A DNA stretch of 64,000 nucleotides from Streptomyces sp. 846.5 (GCF_004365705.1 NZ_SOBN01000003.1:372001-436000); one strand, 5' to 3'. Shown: positions 26,511-35,442, numbered from the stretch's first letter. The notes: generated by a model from the sequence alone, not told the origin. Made by a program: numbers and translations.

Positions 26511-27347
26511 TCAACCGGGCCGGGTGCCCACCAGATGGAGCAACGCGGCCACGGAACGGTAGGGGTCGCTGCGCCCGGCCCGCTCCTCGGCGTCCAGCAG
26601 CTGGGCCAGCTGCCGCCCGTCGACCGGCGGGCCGACATGGTCCGGCGTCTGGTCGGTGAACACCCGGACCCCGTACCAGCGGCGCAGCGGGACCACGATC
26701 TCGGACAGGGTCCGGGTCAGCGGCTCCAGCCGGTCGGCGCGGGTGGCCAGGCCCAGGCGGTTGGTGTACCGGTCGGTGCCGAAGGCCTCGATGGCCCCGC
26801 CCCAGTCCCCGGCGCAGCCGGGCCGCATGGCCAGCGCGTCACCGTTGCGGACCACCACGGACAGCATGCCGCCCGGAGCGAGCACCCGGGCCAGCGAGGC
26901 CAGCATCGGCTCCGCCTCGGGCATGTACATCAGCACCCCGTGGCAGAGCACCACGTCGAAGGTGCCGGGACCGAACCAGCGGCCGCAATCGCCACCCTCG
27001 CCGGTCAGCAGGCTGATCCGCTGCTGCACCTGCTGCGCCTCGGCGCCGATGGCGTTCTGGGCCGCCCCCAGCGTCACCGCGTCCGGGTCGAGCCCGGTGA
27101 CCAGATGGCCGGCCCGGGCCAGGCGCACCACCTGGGTGGCCTGGCCGCAGCCGACGTCCAGCACCCGTAGCGGCCGCGCCTCGGCGGCGCCGTCGGCGAA
27201 GAAGTGCTCGGTGATCTGCTCGGCCAGCTGCCTGGCGACCAGCTCCTGGCGCACGATGTTCCGCAGCCCGGACAGTCCGGCCAGCCAGGTCTCGGCGCCA
27301 CCCTCGCTCCAAGGTCCCGAGTTGGCGGCCTGCCGCTGCTCCGGCAT
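26511..27347 (-). CDS. SAM-dependent methyltransferase
   Basis: The 278-residue class I methyltransferase has motif I VLDVGCGQATQVVRLA, the acidic motif II GLDPD and motif IV FDVVLCHGVLMYMPE, followed by the post-motif LARVLAPGGMLSVVV. The target is unknown; the fold resembles tRNA uridine cmoM-type enzymes. ATG 27347 was chosen because the protein pattern starts shortly after; no strong ribosome site precedes it. It follows the DUF3043 gene by 26 bp and probably shares its transcript. Confidence 0.85.
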   Translation of the reverse strand: MPEQRQAANSGPWSEGGAETWLAGLSGLRNIVRQELVARQLAEQITEHFFADGAAEARPLRVLDVGCGQATQVVRLARAGHLVTGLDPDAVTLGAAQNAIGAEAQQVQQRISLLTGEGGDCGRWFGPGTFDVVLCHGVLMYMPEAEPMLASLARVLAPGGMLSVVVRNGDALAMRPGCAGDWGGAIEAFGTDRYTNRLGLATRADRLEPLTRTLSEIVVPLRRWYGVRVFTDQTPDHVGPPVDGRQLAQLLDAEERAGRSDPYRSVAALLHLVGTRPG

Positions 27348-27373
27348 GCGGCCCCGGTGGACATAGGCCTCGA

Positions 27374-27970
27374 TCAGGGCTTCTGCCCTCGCTTGACCTG
27401 GGGCTTGGGCAGCCGCAGCCGGCGCATCTGCAGGGTGCGCATCAGCGCGTACGGCACCGCGCCCTTGGTGCTCTTCTCCGGGAAGCGCGTGGCGAGCTGC
27501 TTGCGCAGGCCGAACGAGAGGATGAAGGAGTGCACCACGATCAGCCCGATGATCAGCACCCAGAGCACCAGCGAGATCGCGGTCAGCGCGGGGCTGCGCA
27601 TCACACTGAGCAGCAGGATGATCACGGCGAACGGCAGGAACCACTCCGCCGCCGTCATCCGGGAGTCCACGTAGTCACGCGCGAAGCGCCGCACCGGGCC
27701 CTTGTCGCGGGGCGGCAGCGCCGACTCGTCGCCGTTCAGCAGCGCGGCGCGCTGCCGCTCGCGGGCGGAGCGGTCGCGGCCGCGGGCGTCCTTGGCGGCC
27801 TCCTTGCGGTCCTTGGGCACATAGGCGCGACCGCGGCGGTTGGCCTCGGCCTCACTGCGCTTGGGCGTGGGGCGGCCCTTGGGCGCTTGCGCGTCGGGGC
27901 GGTCGGCGGCGTCAGTCTTCTCGAACGTGACGGCGTCGGCGGGGGCATCCTGGGAGCTTCGTCGGAACAC
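27374..27970 (-). CDS. DUF3043 membrane protein
   Basis: The 198-residue protein has a charged N-terminal half rich in Lys/Arg and Glu (KRSEAEANRRGRAYVPKDRKE) and two membrane spans (WFLPFAVIILLLSVM and TAISLVLWVLIIGLIVVHSFIL), then a basic C-terminal tail. This is the actinobacterial DUF3043 family of unknown function, generally found next to pspA as here. Confidence 0.88.
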   Translation of the reverse strand: MFRRSSQDAPADAVTFEKTDAADRPDAQAPKGRPTPKRSEAEANRRGRAYVPKDRKEAAKDARGRDRSARERQRAALLNGDESALPPRDKGPVRRFARDYVDSRMTAAEWFLPFAVIILLLSVMRSPALTAISLVLWVLIIGLIVVHSFILSFGLRKQLATRFPEKSTKGAVPYALMRTLQMRRLRLPKPQVKRGQKP

Positions 27971-28231
27971 AGGGTAAGAGTACGTGGTCAGCCGGTGTAA
28001 TCCCTAGCCCTGCTGGGCAGACCGCTGCCGCGACGGCCCCCGTACCGCCTCCGGGGCCCTGCTCCTGCCTGCGGTCGAGGCGACACCTGGCGGTATCCCT
28101 CGCACGGATGACGCCGCTTCGGTGTTGCTGTAGCACTCTTGTTGCAGGCCGGTGCGCTGCGGTGAACGCCCCGCGCCCCGTAGTCTTGGGTACGAGAACC
28201 GGCAGGCCGGAGAAGGGGGCGCGCGAGGCCC

Positions 28232-29017
28232 ATGAGCGACGGAATTATGAGGCGGATGTCGATGATCTTCCGCGCCAAGGCCAACAAGGCCTTGGACCGT
28301 GCGGAGGACCCACGGGAGACACTCGACTACTCGTACCAGAAGCAGCTCGAACTGCTGCAGAAGGTGCGTCGTGGAGTGGCGGATGTGGCGACGTCCCGCA
28401 AGCGCCTGGAGCTCCAGCTCCAGCAGCTCCAGAAGCAGTCCTCCACGCTGGAGGAGCAGGGCCGCAAGGCGCTCTCCCTCGGCCGTGAGGACCTGGCCCG
28501 TGAGGCGCTCACCCGCCGTTCCGGGATCCAGCAGCAGGTCGCCGACCTGGAGACGCAGTACCAGGCTCTGCAGGGCGAGGAGGAGAAGCTCACGCTCGCC
28601 TCCCAGCGGCTGCAGTCCAAGGTCGACGCCTTCAGGACCAAGAAGGAGACCATCAAGGCCACCTACACGGCCGCGCAGGCGCAGACCCGTATCGCCGAGT
28701 CCTTCTCCGGCATCTCGGAGGAGATGGGCGACGTCGGCCTGGCGATCCAGCGGGCCGAGGACAAGACGGCGCAGATGCAGGCGCGGGCCGGAGCGATCGA
28801 CGAGCTGCTCGCCTCGGGCGCGCTCGACGACCCGACCGGGATGCGCAAGGACGACATCACGGCCGAGCTGGAGCGGATGTCCAGCGGTTCGGATGTCGAG
28901 CTGGAGCTTGCCAGGATGAAGGCCGAGCTGTCCGGCGGCAGTGCCGAGCCGACCCCCGCCATCGAGCAGGGGCAGAAGCCGGCCACCCCGCAGGACCAGC
29001 CGCGCTTCGACAAGTAA
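28232..29017 (+). CDS. pspA: PspA/IM30 family envelope-stress protein
   Basis: The 261-residue protein is almost entirely coiled coil (about 40-220), preceded by a short amphipathic start (MRRMSMIFRAKANKALDRAEDP) that binds membranes in this family. PspA/IM30 proteins assemble into rings or rods that protect the cytoplasmic membrane. ATG 28232 is preceded by a purine-rich leader; ATG 28247 (MRRMSMIF) is an alternative start. pspAA begins 11 bp downstream, forming the known actinobacterial pair. Confidence 0.92.
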   Translation: MSDGIMRRMSMIFRAKANKALDRAEDPRETLDYSYQKQLELLQKVRRGVADVATSRKRLELQLQQLQKQSSTLEEQGRKALSLGREDLAREALTRRSGIQQQVADLETQYQALQGEEEKLTLASQRLQSKVDAFRTKKETIKATYTAAQAQTRIAESFSGISEEMGDVGLAIQRAEDKTAQMQARAGAIDELLASGALDDPTGMRKDDITAELERMSSGSDVELELARMKAELSGGSAEPTPAIEQGQKPATPQDQPRFDK

Positions 29018-29028
29018 GGGAGAGTCTC

Positions 29029-29307
29029 ATGATCGTCAGGATCATGGGGGAGGGCCAGTTCGAGGTCCCGGACAGCCTGGTGGACCGGCTCAACGAGCTG
29101 GACAACGCCGTGCTCGCCGCTCTCGACACGGTCGACCGGGCCGACTTCAAGGTCAGCCTGGCCGCCCTGCTCGCCGCCGTCCGCGCCGCCGGCACGCCGG
29201 TCGCGGACGACGTCCTGGTCCCCTCGGACGCCACCCTGCCGTTCGAGGACGCCACGGTCGAAGAGGTTAAGGCACTGCTGCACGACGACGGGCTCATCCC
29301 CGGGTAG
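29029..29307 (+). CDS. pspAA: PspA-associated protein PspAA
   Basis: The 92-residue acidic protein starts MIVRIMGEGQFEVPDSLVDRLNELD, the conserved beginning of PspAA, and ends ATVEEVKALLHDDGLIPG. It has no membrane span. It is thought to act with PspA, probably by binding it. GGGAGAG lies 6 bases before the start. A strong terminator follows. Confidence 0.9.
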   Translation: MIVRIMGEGQFEVPDSLVDRLNELDNAVLAALDTVDRADFKVSLAALLAAVRAAGTPVADDVLVPSDATLPFEDATVEEVKALLHDDGLIPG

Positions 29308-29316
29308 ATGTGGCAT

Positions 29317-29356
29317 ACGCAGGAGGGGCACCCCGGTCGGGGTGCCCCTCCTGCGT
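29317..29356. terminator. Bidirectional terminator, 18-bp perfect stem
   Basis: acgcaggaggggcacccc (29317-29334) pairs exactly with 29339-29356 around GGTC. It serves the convergent pspAA and nadA genes. Confidence 0.9.
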
Positions 29357-29368
29357 TGTGATGAAGGG

Positions 29369-30547
29369 TTACGGCAGGGCCAGCATCTGGTCCAGCGCCG
29401 ACTTGGCGTGCTTCTCGGTCTCCGGGTCGACCGTGATCACATTGGGAACCCGGCCCTCGACCAGCGACTCCAGGGTCCAGACCAGGTGCGGCAGGTCGAT
29501 CCGGTTCATCGTCGAGCAGAAGCAGACGGTGCGGTCCAGGAACACCACCTCCTTGTCCGGGTGCGCCTTGGCCAGTCGGCGGACCAGGTTCAGCTCGGTG
29601 CCGATGGCCCACTTGCTGCCGGGCTCGGCGGCGTCCAGGGCCCTGATGATGTACTCGGTCGAGCCCACCAGGTCGGCGGCCTCGACGACCTCGTGCTTGC
29701 ACTCGGGGTGCACCAGCACGGTGACCCCGGGGACGCGCTCGCGGACCTCGTTCACCGAGTCCAGCGAGAAGCGGCCGTGGACCGAGCAGTGGCCGCGCCA
29801 GAGGATCATCTTCGCCGCGCGCAGCTGCTCGGGGGTGAGCCCGCCGCCCGGCTTGTGCGGGTTGTAGACCACGCAGTCGTCGGGGCTGAAGCCCATCTCG
29901 CGCACGGCGGTGTTGCGGCCCAGGTGCTGGTCCGGCAGGAACAGCACCTTCTCGCCCTGCTCGAAGGCCCACTCCAGGGCCCGCTTCGCGTTGGACGAGG
30001 TGCAGATGGTGCCGCCGTGCCGGCCGGTGAAGGCCTTGATGTCGGCGGAGGAGTTCATGTAGGCGACCGGGACGACGGTGTCGGCGACGCCCGCGTCGGT
30101 GAGCACGTCCCAGCACTCGGCGACCTGCTCGGCGGTGGCCATGTCGGCCATGGAGCAGCCGGCCGCCAGGTCCGGGAGGATGACCTGCTGGGCGGCGCTG
30201 GTGAGGATGTCGGCGCTCTCGGCCATGAAGTGCACGCCGCAGAAGACGATGTACTCGGCCTCCGGCTTGTTGGCGGCGTCGCGGGCCAGCTTGAAGGAGT
30301 CGCCGGTGACGTCGGCGAACTCGATGACCTCGTCGCGCTGGTAGTGGTGGCCGAGGATGAACACCCGGTCGCCGAGGGCGGTCTTGGCGGCGCGGGCGCG
30401 GGCGACCAGGTCGGGGTCGGAGGCGGCGGGAAGGTCGCCGGGGCAGTCGACGCCGCGTTCGCTGGCGGTGTCGGCCTCACGGCCGAGCAGCAGCAGGGCC
30501 AGCGGGGTGGGCGCGGGCTCTTGGTACGTACTACCGGTGGTGGTCAC
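29369..30547 (-). CDS. nadA: Quinolinate synthase
   Basis: Condenses iminoaspartate with dihydroxyacetone phosphate to quinolinate, a step of de novo NAD synthesis, using a [4Fe-4S] cluster. The 392-residue protein carries the expected cluster cysteines in IVFCGVHFMAES, RGHCSVHGRF and FCSTMNRIDLPHL, plus the substrate His in LGHHYQRDEV. GTG 30547 has AGGAGGG about 9 bases ahead. nadB and nadC are not adjacent. An AT-rich palindrome 62 bp upstream may be its operator. Confidence 0.96.
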   Translation of the reverse strand: MTTTGSTYQEPAPTPLALLLLGREADTASERGVDCPGDLPAASDPDLVARARAAKTALGDRVFILGHHYQRDEVIEFADVTGDSFKLARDAANKPEAEYIVFCGVHFMAESADILTSAAQQVILPDLAAGCSMADMATAEQVAECWDVLTDAGVADTVVPVAYMNSSADIKAFTGRHGGTICTSSNAKRALEWAFEQGEKVLFLPDQHLGRNTAVREMGFSPDDCVVYNPHKPGGGLTPEQLRAAKMILWRGHCSVHGRFSLDSVNEVRERVPGVTVLVHPECKHEVVEAADLVGSTEYIIRALDAAEPGSKWAIGTELNLVRRLAKAHPDKEVVFLDRTVCFCSTMNRIDLPHLVWTLESLVEGRVPNVITVDPETEKHAKSALDQMLALP

Positions 30548-30608
30548 GGGCGGACTGCCCTCCTGTGGGGGAGGGGCAGCGGTCGCCCCACCCTTTTCGT
30601 CTTTCTGA

Positions 30609-30625
30609 CGTTATCTATGATAACG
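30609..30625. promoter_or_regulatory. AT-rich palindrome CGTTATC-TAT-GATAACG upstream of nadA
   Basis: Two 7-bp arms are perfectly complementary around TAT, in otherwise GC-rich DNA, 62 bp before nadA and 109 bp before the divergent ltrA-like gene. A NAD-responsive repressor such as NrtR is a reasonable guess, but the match to its motif was not verified. Confidence 0.55.
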
Positions 30626-30733
30626 CGCTTGCGCCACGGTGACGACGGGCGCTGTGGGAGTGTGACGTACACCGCTCTGTGCGAGGGTCGCAGGTGGGGG
30701 GCCATCGGAGGGCCAGGGGAAGGGTATGCGTAG

Positions 30734-31924
30734 GTGAGCGTCAGGTCGACCGGCGTCGGTGCGGGAGTGCAGCGGATGGTGCGCCGGGAGCGTACCGAGG
30801 AGCACCGGGCGTCCACCCCGCTGGAGTGCTTCTTCGACCTCTGCTTCGTGGTCGCGGTGGCCCAGGCGGGCCAGCAGCTGGCCCATGCCTTCGCGGCGGG
30901 ACACGGCTGGAACGCGCTGCCGCACTACCTGCTGGTGTTCTTCGGGATCTGGTGGGCCTGGATGAACTTCACCTGGTTCGCCTCGGCCTACGACAACGAC
31001 GACGTCGCCTACCGGGTGGCGACCTTCGTCCAGATCACCGGCGCGCTGGTGTTCGCGGCCGGGGTGCCCCGGATGTTCGAGAGCCGGATCGCGGTCGCCG
31101 TGCTCGGCTTCGTGGTGATGCGGACGGTGATGATCACCCAGTGGCTGCGGGTGGCCTCGTCGTCCAGCGGCCCGGAAAGGTCGATGGCGCTGCGCTACGC
31201 CGGCGGTGTCGCGCTCTGCCAGAGTCTGTGGGTGGTGGCGGTCTTCCTGCCGCACCGGGTGCAGGTCTGGGCGGTGCTCCCGGTCGTCGTGCTGGAGATG
31301 CTGGTCCCGCTGTTCGCCGAGCGGCGCTACCCGACCACCTGGCACCCCGAGCACATCTCCGAGCGCTACGGCCTGTTCACCCTGATCGTGCTGGGCGAGA
31401 CGGTCGCGGCGGCCACTGTCGCGGTGCAGTCCGGGGTGAACGGGCACGACGACCTCGGGAAGGTGCTGCCGATCGCCGCCGGCGGCCTGCTGATCTGCTT
31501 CTCGGCCTGGTGGATCTACTTCGCCCGGCCGATCCACGGCTACCTCCGCTCCAACCGGCAGGCGTTCGTCTGGGGGTACGGCCACTACGTGGTGTTCCTC
31601 AGCGCGGCCGGGATCGGGGCCGGACTGGAAGTGGCCGTCGAGCACGCCGTCGGCACGGCGCAGCTCTCGGCGACCGGGGCCGCCGCGGTGGTGACCGGGC
31701 CGACCGCGCTCTTCCTGTTCACCGTGTGGGTGATCCACTCCCGGCACAACAAACACGGCGCGGCCCAGATGATGCTGCTGCCGGTCGGGGCGCTGGTGGT
31801 GCTGGCGGCCACCTTCCTCGGCGGCGCCGCGGCGGTGCTGGCGGCCGGGGTGGTCTGCGCGGCCACGACCGCGGCCGGCGTCCTGCTCCACCTGCGCGAA
31901 GCCGGGGCCGAGCAGGCGGGTTGA
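30734..31924 (+). CDS. Low temperature requirement protein A (LtrA) family membrane protein
   Basis: The 396-residue integral membrane protein has about ten spans and the family motif STPLECFFDLCFVVAVAQ near the N-terminus, then TWHPEHISERYGLFTLIVLGE in the middle. The LtrA family was first linked to cold growth in Listeria; its transport or signalling role is unresolved. GTG 30734 is preceded by GGAAGGG at moderate distance. It is divergent from nadA and followed by an Lrp gene after 31 bp. Confidence 0.88.
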   Translation: MSVRSTGVGAGVQRMVRRERTEEHRASTPLECFFDLCFVVAVAQAGQQLAHAFAAGHGWNALPHYLLVFFGIWWAWMNFTWFASAYDNDDVAYRVATFVQITGALVFAAGVPRMFESRIAVAVLGFVVMRTVMITQWLRVASSSSGPERSMALRYAGGVALCQSLWVVAVFLPHRVQVWAVLPVVVLEMLVPLFAERRYPTTWHPEHISERYGLFTLIVLGETVAAATVAVQSGVNGHDDLGKVLPIAAGGLLICFSAWWIYFARPIHGYLRSNRQAFVWGYGHYVVFLSAAGIGAGLEVAVEHAVGTAQLSATGAAAVVTGPTALFLFTVWVIHSRHNKHGAAQMMLLPVGALVVLAATFLGGAAAVLAAGVVCAATTAAGVLLHLREAGAEQAG

Positions 31925-31955
31925 GTCCGGTCGCGGGTGTGCTAATCCTGTACGC

Positions 31956-32414
31956 GTGCCCGCACCGCTGAATACCGCCGCCGCCCGCCTGGACGAGACC
32001 GACCGCAAGGTCCTGGAAGTGCTGAGCCGGGACGGGCGCGCGAGCTACGCGGAGATCGGGCTGCTGGTCAACCTGTCCGCGACGGCCGTCAAGCGGCGGG
32101 TGGACCGGCTCCGGGAGCGCGGGGTGGTCCGCGGCTTCACCGTGGTGCTGGACCCGACCTCGCTGGAATGGCGTACCGAGGCCTTCGTCGAGGTCTACTG
32201 CCGGGAGCGGACCTCCCCGGAGGAGATCCTGGCCTCATTGCGGCAGTTCCCCGAGGTGGTGGCCGCCTGGACGGTCACCGGGGACGCCGATGCGCTCGTG
32301 CACTTGCGCGCGGCGGACACCGGGCACTTGGAGGCGGTGATCGAGCGGATTCGCCGGGAGCGGGGGGTGCAGCGGAGCCGTAGTCAGGTGGTGCTGAGCC
32401 GGTTGATCGGCTAG
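31956..32414 (+). CDS. Lrp/AsnC-family transcriptional regulator
   Basis: The 152-residue protein has the N-terminal helix-turn-helix (LDETDRKVLEVLSRDGRASYAEIG, VNLSATAVKRRVDRLRERGV) and the C-terminal RAM ligand domain (EAFVEVYCRERTSPEEILASL, AAWTVTGDADALVHLRA). Such regulators sense amino acids. Its position before the PLP decarboxylase gene and after ltrA suggests it might control one of them, but a palindromic repeat separates it from the former. GTG 31956 starts the frame. Confidence 0.9.
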   Translation: MPAPLNTAAARLDETDRKVLEVLSRDGRASYAEIGLLVNLSATAVKRRVDRLRERGVVRGFTVVLDPTSLEWRTEAFVEVYCRERTSPEEILASLRQFPEVVAAWTVTGDADALVHLRAADTGHLEAVIERIRRERGVQRSRSQVVLSRLIG

Positions 32415-32431
32415 CAGGCAGTGGGTGGCTT

Positions 32432-32509
32432 GTCGCGCAGTTCCCCGCGCCCCTGGGGGTCTGCAACTGAGCCAGTTGCACTTGGCAGGGGCGCGGGGAA
32501 CTGCGCGAC
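32432..32509. repeat. Nested-palindrome repeat, copy 3
   Basis: Outer arms of 23 bp (32432-32454 and 32487-32509) are perfectly complementary; the inner core is TGCAACTGAGCCAGTTGCA. It lies after the lrp stop. Confidence 0.9.
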
Positions 32510-32662
32510 CAGCCGTGCACGCGCCGCACCTGTCGGAAACCGTCGCGGTGGGGCGGGTAAGCGCAGGAATGCTGCGTGGGGCGGTGGGTTCTGACATGCC
32601 GGGTGGGACTGGCGCTGCCTAGGGTTGGTCACGACCTGAGCCCGCCCTGAGAGGACCCTCCC

Positions 32663-34030
32663 GTGACGCAGCGCATGCACCGGTACGACGCCAGGACGGT
32701 CGACCTGGTCTTCGACTACATGCGGGAGCGGCTGCAGTACGACCCGGTGCCGCTGGACCACCCGGGTGACGGCGAGCGGCTCGGTACGGTGCTGGACGGG
32801 CTGCTGAGCCCCGGCGGAAACGATCCTGCGGACGTGCTGAAGTTCTACGACCACGAGCTGTCGCGCGCCGTGATCTCAGCTGACAGTCCCCGTTATCTGT
32901 CATTCATTCCCTGTGCCCCCACCAAGGCCGCGCTGCTGTTCGACATGGTGGTCTCCTGCGCCTCGTTGCAGGGCATCTCCTGGCTGGAGGCCGCAGGCGC
33001 GATCGCCGCCGAGAACCAGGTGCTGCGGCTGATCTCGGACCGGGCCGGACTGCCCGCTTCGGCCGGCGGCTGCTTCGTCTCCGGCGGTTCGGCCGGGAAC
33101 CTGTCGGCCCTGGTGGTGGCCCGGGACACGGCCAGGCGCCGGCTCGGGGTCGGCGTGGGCGCCCGGCTGCGGGTCGCCGTCAGCGACCAGACCCACTCCT
33201 CGGTCACCAACACGCTCAACATCATCGGCGTGGAGAAGCTGGTGGTGCCGACCGCCGACCACCGCCTCACCGGCGCCGCGCTGCGCGCGGCTCTCGCCGC
33301 CGACGAGGACCCGGCGTCGGTCTTCGCCGTGGTCGGCACGGCAGGCACCACCAACGCCGGGATCGTCGACGACCTGGCCGGGCTCGCCGAGGTGGCCCGC
33401 GAGTACGACCTGTGGTTCCACGTCGACGGCGCCTACGGCGGGGCCGGCCTCTTCGCCCCGTCGGTCCGGGCCAAGTACGACGGCATCGAGCACGCCGACT
33501 CCTTCGTGGTGGACCCGCACAAGTGGCTGTTCGCGCCGTTCGACTGCGCGGCGCTGATCTACCGCGACCCGCGCCCGGCCAAGGCCGTGCACACCCAGGA
33601 CGCCTCCTACCTGGACGTGCTGCACACCGGCGACCACGAGCAGGAGTGGAACCCCACCGACTACGCCTACCACCTCACCCGCAGGGCCCGCGGCCTGCCG
33701 CTGTGGTTCTCTCTCGCGGTGCACGGCACCGACGCCTACAGCGAGGCGATCGAGACCGGCATCGCGCTGGCCAGGGACACCGCCGCGCTGATCCGCGCCG
33801 AGTACCCGCACCTGGAGGTCGTCCGCGAGCCCGAGCTCTCCAGCCTGGTCTACCGGCGCCTGGGCTGGCAGGCCGCCGACTACTACGCCTGGTCCGAGAA
33901 GCTGCTGGCCGACCAGGTGGGCTTCGTCACACCGACCGGCTGGGAGGGCGAGGTGGTCTCCCGGTTCGCCTTCCTGCACCCCGGCACCACCATGGCGATG
34001 GTCCGGGAGATCCTGGACACCATGGGCTGA
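32663..34030 (+). CDS. Pyridoxal-phosphate-dependent (group II) amino acid decarboxylase
   Basis: The 455-residue protein belongs to the glutamate/aromatic-amino-acid decarboxylase group. The PLP Lys is in VVDPHKWLFAPFDCAALIY, the cofactor-binding Asp in WFHVDGAYGG, and the stacking His in SDQTHSSVTN. Relatives act on aromatic amino acids or 2,4-diaminobutyrate; the substrate cannot be fixed here. GTG 32663 lies 6 bases after GAGAGGA. The end is 2 bp from the convergent GNAT gene. Confidence 0.9.
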   Translation: MTQRMHRYDARTVDLVFDYMRERLQYDPVPLDHPGDGERLGTVLDGLLSPGGNDPADVLKFYDHELSRAVISADSPRYLSFIPCAPTKAALLFDMVVSCASLQGISWLEAAGAIAAENQVLRLISDRAGLPASAGGCFVSGGSAGNLSALVVARDTARRRLGVGVGARLRVAVSDQTHSSVTNTLNIIGVEKLVVPTADHRLTGAALRAALAADEDPASVFAVVGTAGTTNAGIVDDLAGLAEVAREYDLWFHVDGAYGGAGLFAPSVRAKYDGIEHADSFVVDPHKWLFAPFDCAALIYRDPRPAKAVHTQDASYLDVLHTGDHEQEWNPTDYAYHLTRRARGLPLWFSLAVHGTDAYSEAIETGIALARDTAALIRAEYPHLEVVREPELSSLVYRRLGWQAADYYAWSEKLLADQVGFVTPTGWEGEVVSRFAFLHPGTTMAMVREILDTMG

Positions 34031-34032
34031 GG

Positions 34033-34911
34033 TCAGAGGTAGGCGCCCGACGGCAGGTACGGGGCCGGCGGGCGCATCCCCCGCAGGGCGAGATAGCCGC
34101 GGTTGTGCACGGTGAGGCCGCCGGCCAGGCCGACGGCCACGGCCCAGTCCTGCTCGGCGGTGGCGTTGGCGATCCGCACGTCGGTCCCGGCCGGGACCCG
34201 GGCCAGCGCCTCGATCAGCAGCCGCGAGGCGAGGCGGCGCGAGGTGGCCGCCAGCAGCACGATCCGTCCCTCTCTGCGGTAGCAGTAGCCGCTGCCGCTG
34301 AGGGTGTCGACGACCAGCAGCTCGTCGCTGGTGCGCAGCAGCACCGGGTGGTCCGGGCCGTGCGCCCCGCCCCTGGTGCGGCGGTCCACCGAGTCCAGCA
34401 GCGCCAGGTGCGAGGCGTCGCCGAGGTGCACCGGGATGCCGCCTGGGTCGGGCAGGGCGGTCCGGTCGACCTGGCCGGTCAGCTCCATCGTCGGGTGCAG
34501 CTTGAACCCCGCGGCCTGGTAGCGGCGGGCGGCCCGCGGATCGCGGGAGACGGCGATGACGCCGCGCAGGCACCCCCGGCCGTAGGCGACGGCATGGTCC
34601 AGCAGCAGCCGTCCCACCCCCTTGCCCTGCGCCTCCGGGACCACGCAGAACAGCGAGAGCCCCCACAGGCCCTCGCGGCGCAGGGCCAGGGCCGCGCCGA
34701 TCGGGATGCCGTCCTCCTCGGCGAGCCAGCAGCCGCCCGGATCGGTGACGGCGAGATGCCGGGTGCGGATGTTCTCGACCGCGACGGCCGCCGGTGTCGG
34801 TTCTCTCGGCTCCTCGCCGAGGCTGCGTTCCAGGGCGTTGAAGGCCGCGGTGGTCACCGCGCGGACGGCGGCGGCGTCGGAGGCGCTGTCACGGACCGGG
34901 CGCAGGAGCAT
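34033..34911 (-). CDS. GNAT-family acetyltransferase
   Basis: The 292-residue protein has an N-terminal GNAT domain with the acetyl-CoA motif CVVPEAQGKGVGRLLLDHAV and YQAAGFKLHP. A second part (about 170-290) looks like another, degenerate GNAT fold (RLASRLLIEALARVPAGTDVRIAN). The substrate is unknown. ATG 34911 is supported by the purine-rich GGGGAGAGACTGGGGGC leader; the longer upstream frame crosses the opposing gene's promoter region. Confidence 0.85.
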   Translation of the reverse strand: MLLRPVRDSASDAAAVRAVTTAAFNALERSLGEEPREPTPAAVAVENIRTRHLAVTDPGGCWLAEEDGIPIGAALALRREGLWGLSLFCVVPEAQGKGVGRLLLDHAVAYGRGCLRGVIAVSRDPRAARRYQAAGFKLHPTMELTGQVDRTALPDPGGIPVHLGDASHLALLDSVDRRTRGGAHGPDHPVLLRTSDELLVVDTLSGSGYCYRREGRIVLLAATSRRLASRLLIEALARVPAGTDVRIANATAEQDWAVAVGLAGGLTVHNRGYLALRGMRPPAPYLPSGAYL

Positions 34912-35016
34912 GCCCCCAGTCTCTCCCCGGAGCGGCGCGGGAGGGGACGGTTCCGGCCGGGTCCGCCGCGCGGTGTGCGAGCATGGAGGTGCCCCTACCA
35001 CTTGGGGGCAATCCCC

Positions 35017-35042
35017 GGAATACTTCGGGGGCGCCGCCGGTT
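35017..35042 (+). promoter_or_regulatory. SigR-type promoter for the Fe-S carrier gene
   Basis: GGAAT (35017-35021) is followed by exactly 18 bases and GTT (35040-35042). This is the known consensus of Streptomyces SigR, the thiol-oxidative-stress sigma factor. The implied transcript start is about 40 bases before ATG 35089. Confidence 0.7.
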
Positions 35043-35088
35043 TGCCGCTGGTAGCAGCAGTACGTCGTCAAAACCCGGGAGTATGCAG

Positions 35089-35442
35089 ATGACCGTCCAG
35101 GACGAGACCAACGTCGAGAGCGGGATCCTCCTCAGCGATGCCGCCGCGGCCAAGGTCAAGAGCCTGCTGGAGCAGGAGGGCCGCGAGGACCTCGCGCTGC
35201 GCGTCGCCGTGCAGCCCGGTGGTTGCTCTGGCCTGCGCTACCAGCTGTTCTTCGACGAGCGCTCGCTCGACGGCGATGTCGTGAAGGACTTCGGCGGCGT
35301 GAGCGTCGTCACCGACCGGATGAGCGCTCCGTACCTCGGCGGCGCCTCCATCGACTTCGTCGACACCATCGAGAAGCAGGGCTTCACGATCGACAACCCC
35401 AACGCCACCGGCTCCTGCGCCTGCGGTGACTCCTTCAGCTAG
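35089..35442 (+). CDS. erpA: Iron-sulfur cluster carrier/insertion protein (HesB/IscA/ErpA type)
   Basis: A-type carrier that holds Fe-S clusters and passes them to target enzymes. The 117-residue protein has the three conserved cysteines: PGGCSGLRYQLFFDE and the C-terminal SCACGDSF. ATG 35089 is preferred over ATG 35083 because GGGAG is 7 bases ahead of it. The gene follows a SigR-like promoter and two short leader hairpins (34990-35010, 35013-35030). Likely clients encoded nearby include LipA and NadA. The symbol follows the closest known family; IscA-like naming is also possible. Confidence 0.92.
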   Translation: MTVQDETNVESGILLSDAAAAKVKSLLEQEGREDLALRVAVQPGGCSGLRYQLFFDERSLDGDVVKDFGGVSVVTDRMSAPYLGGASIDFVDTIEKQGFTIDNPNATGSCACGDSFS

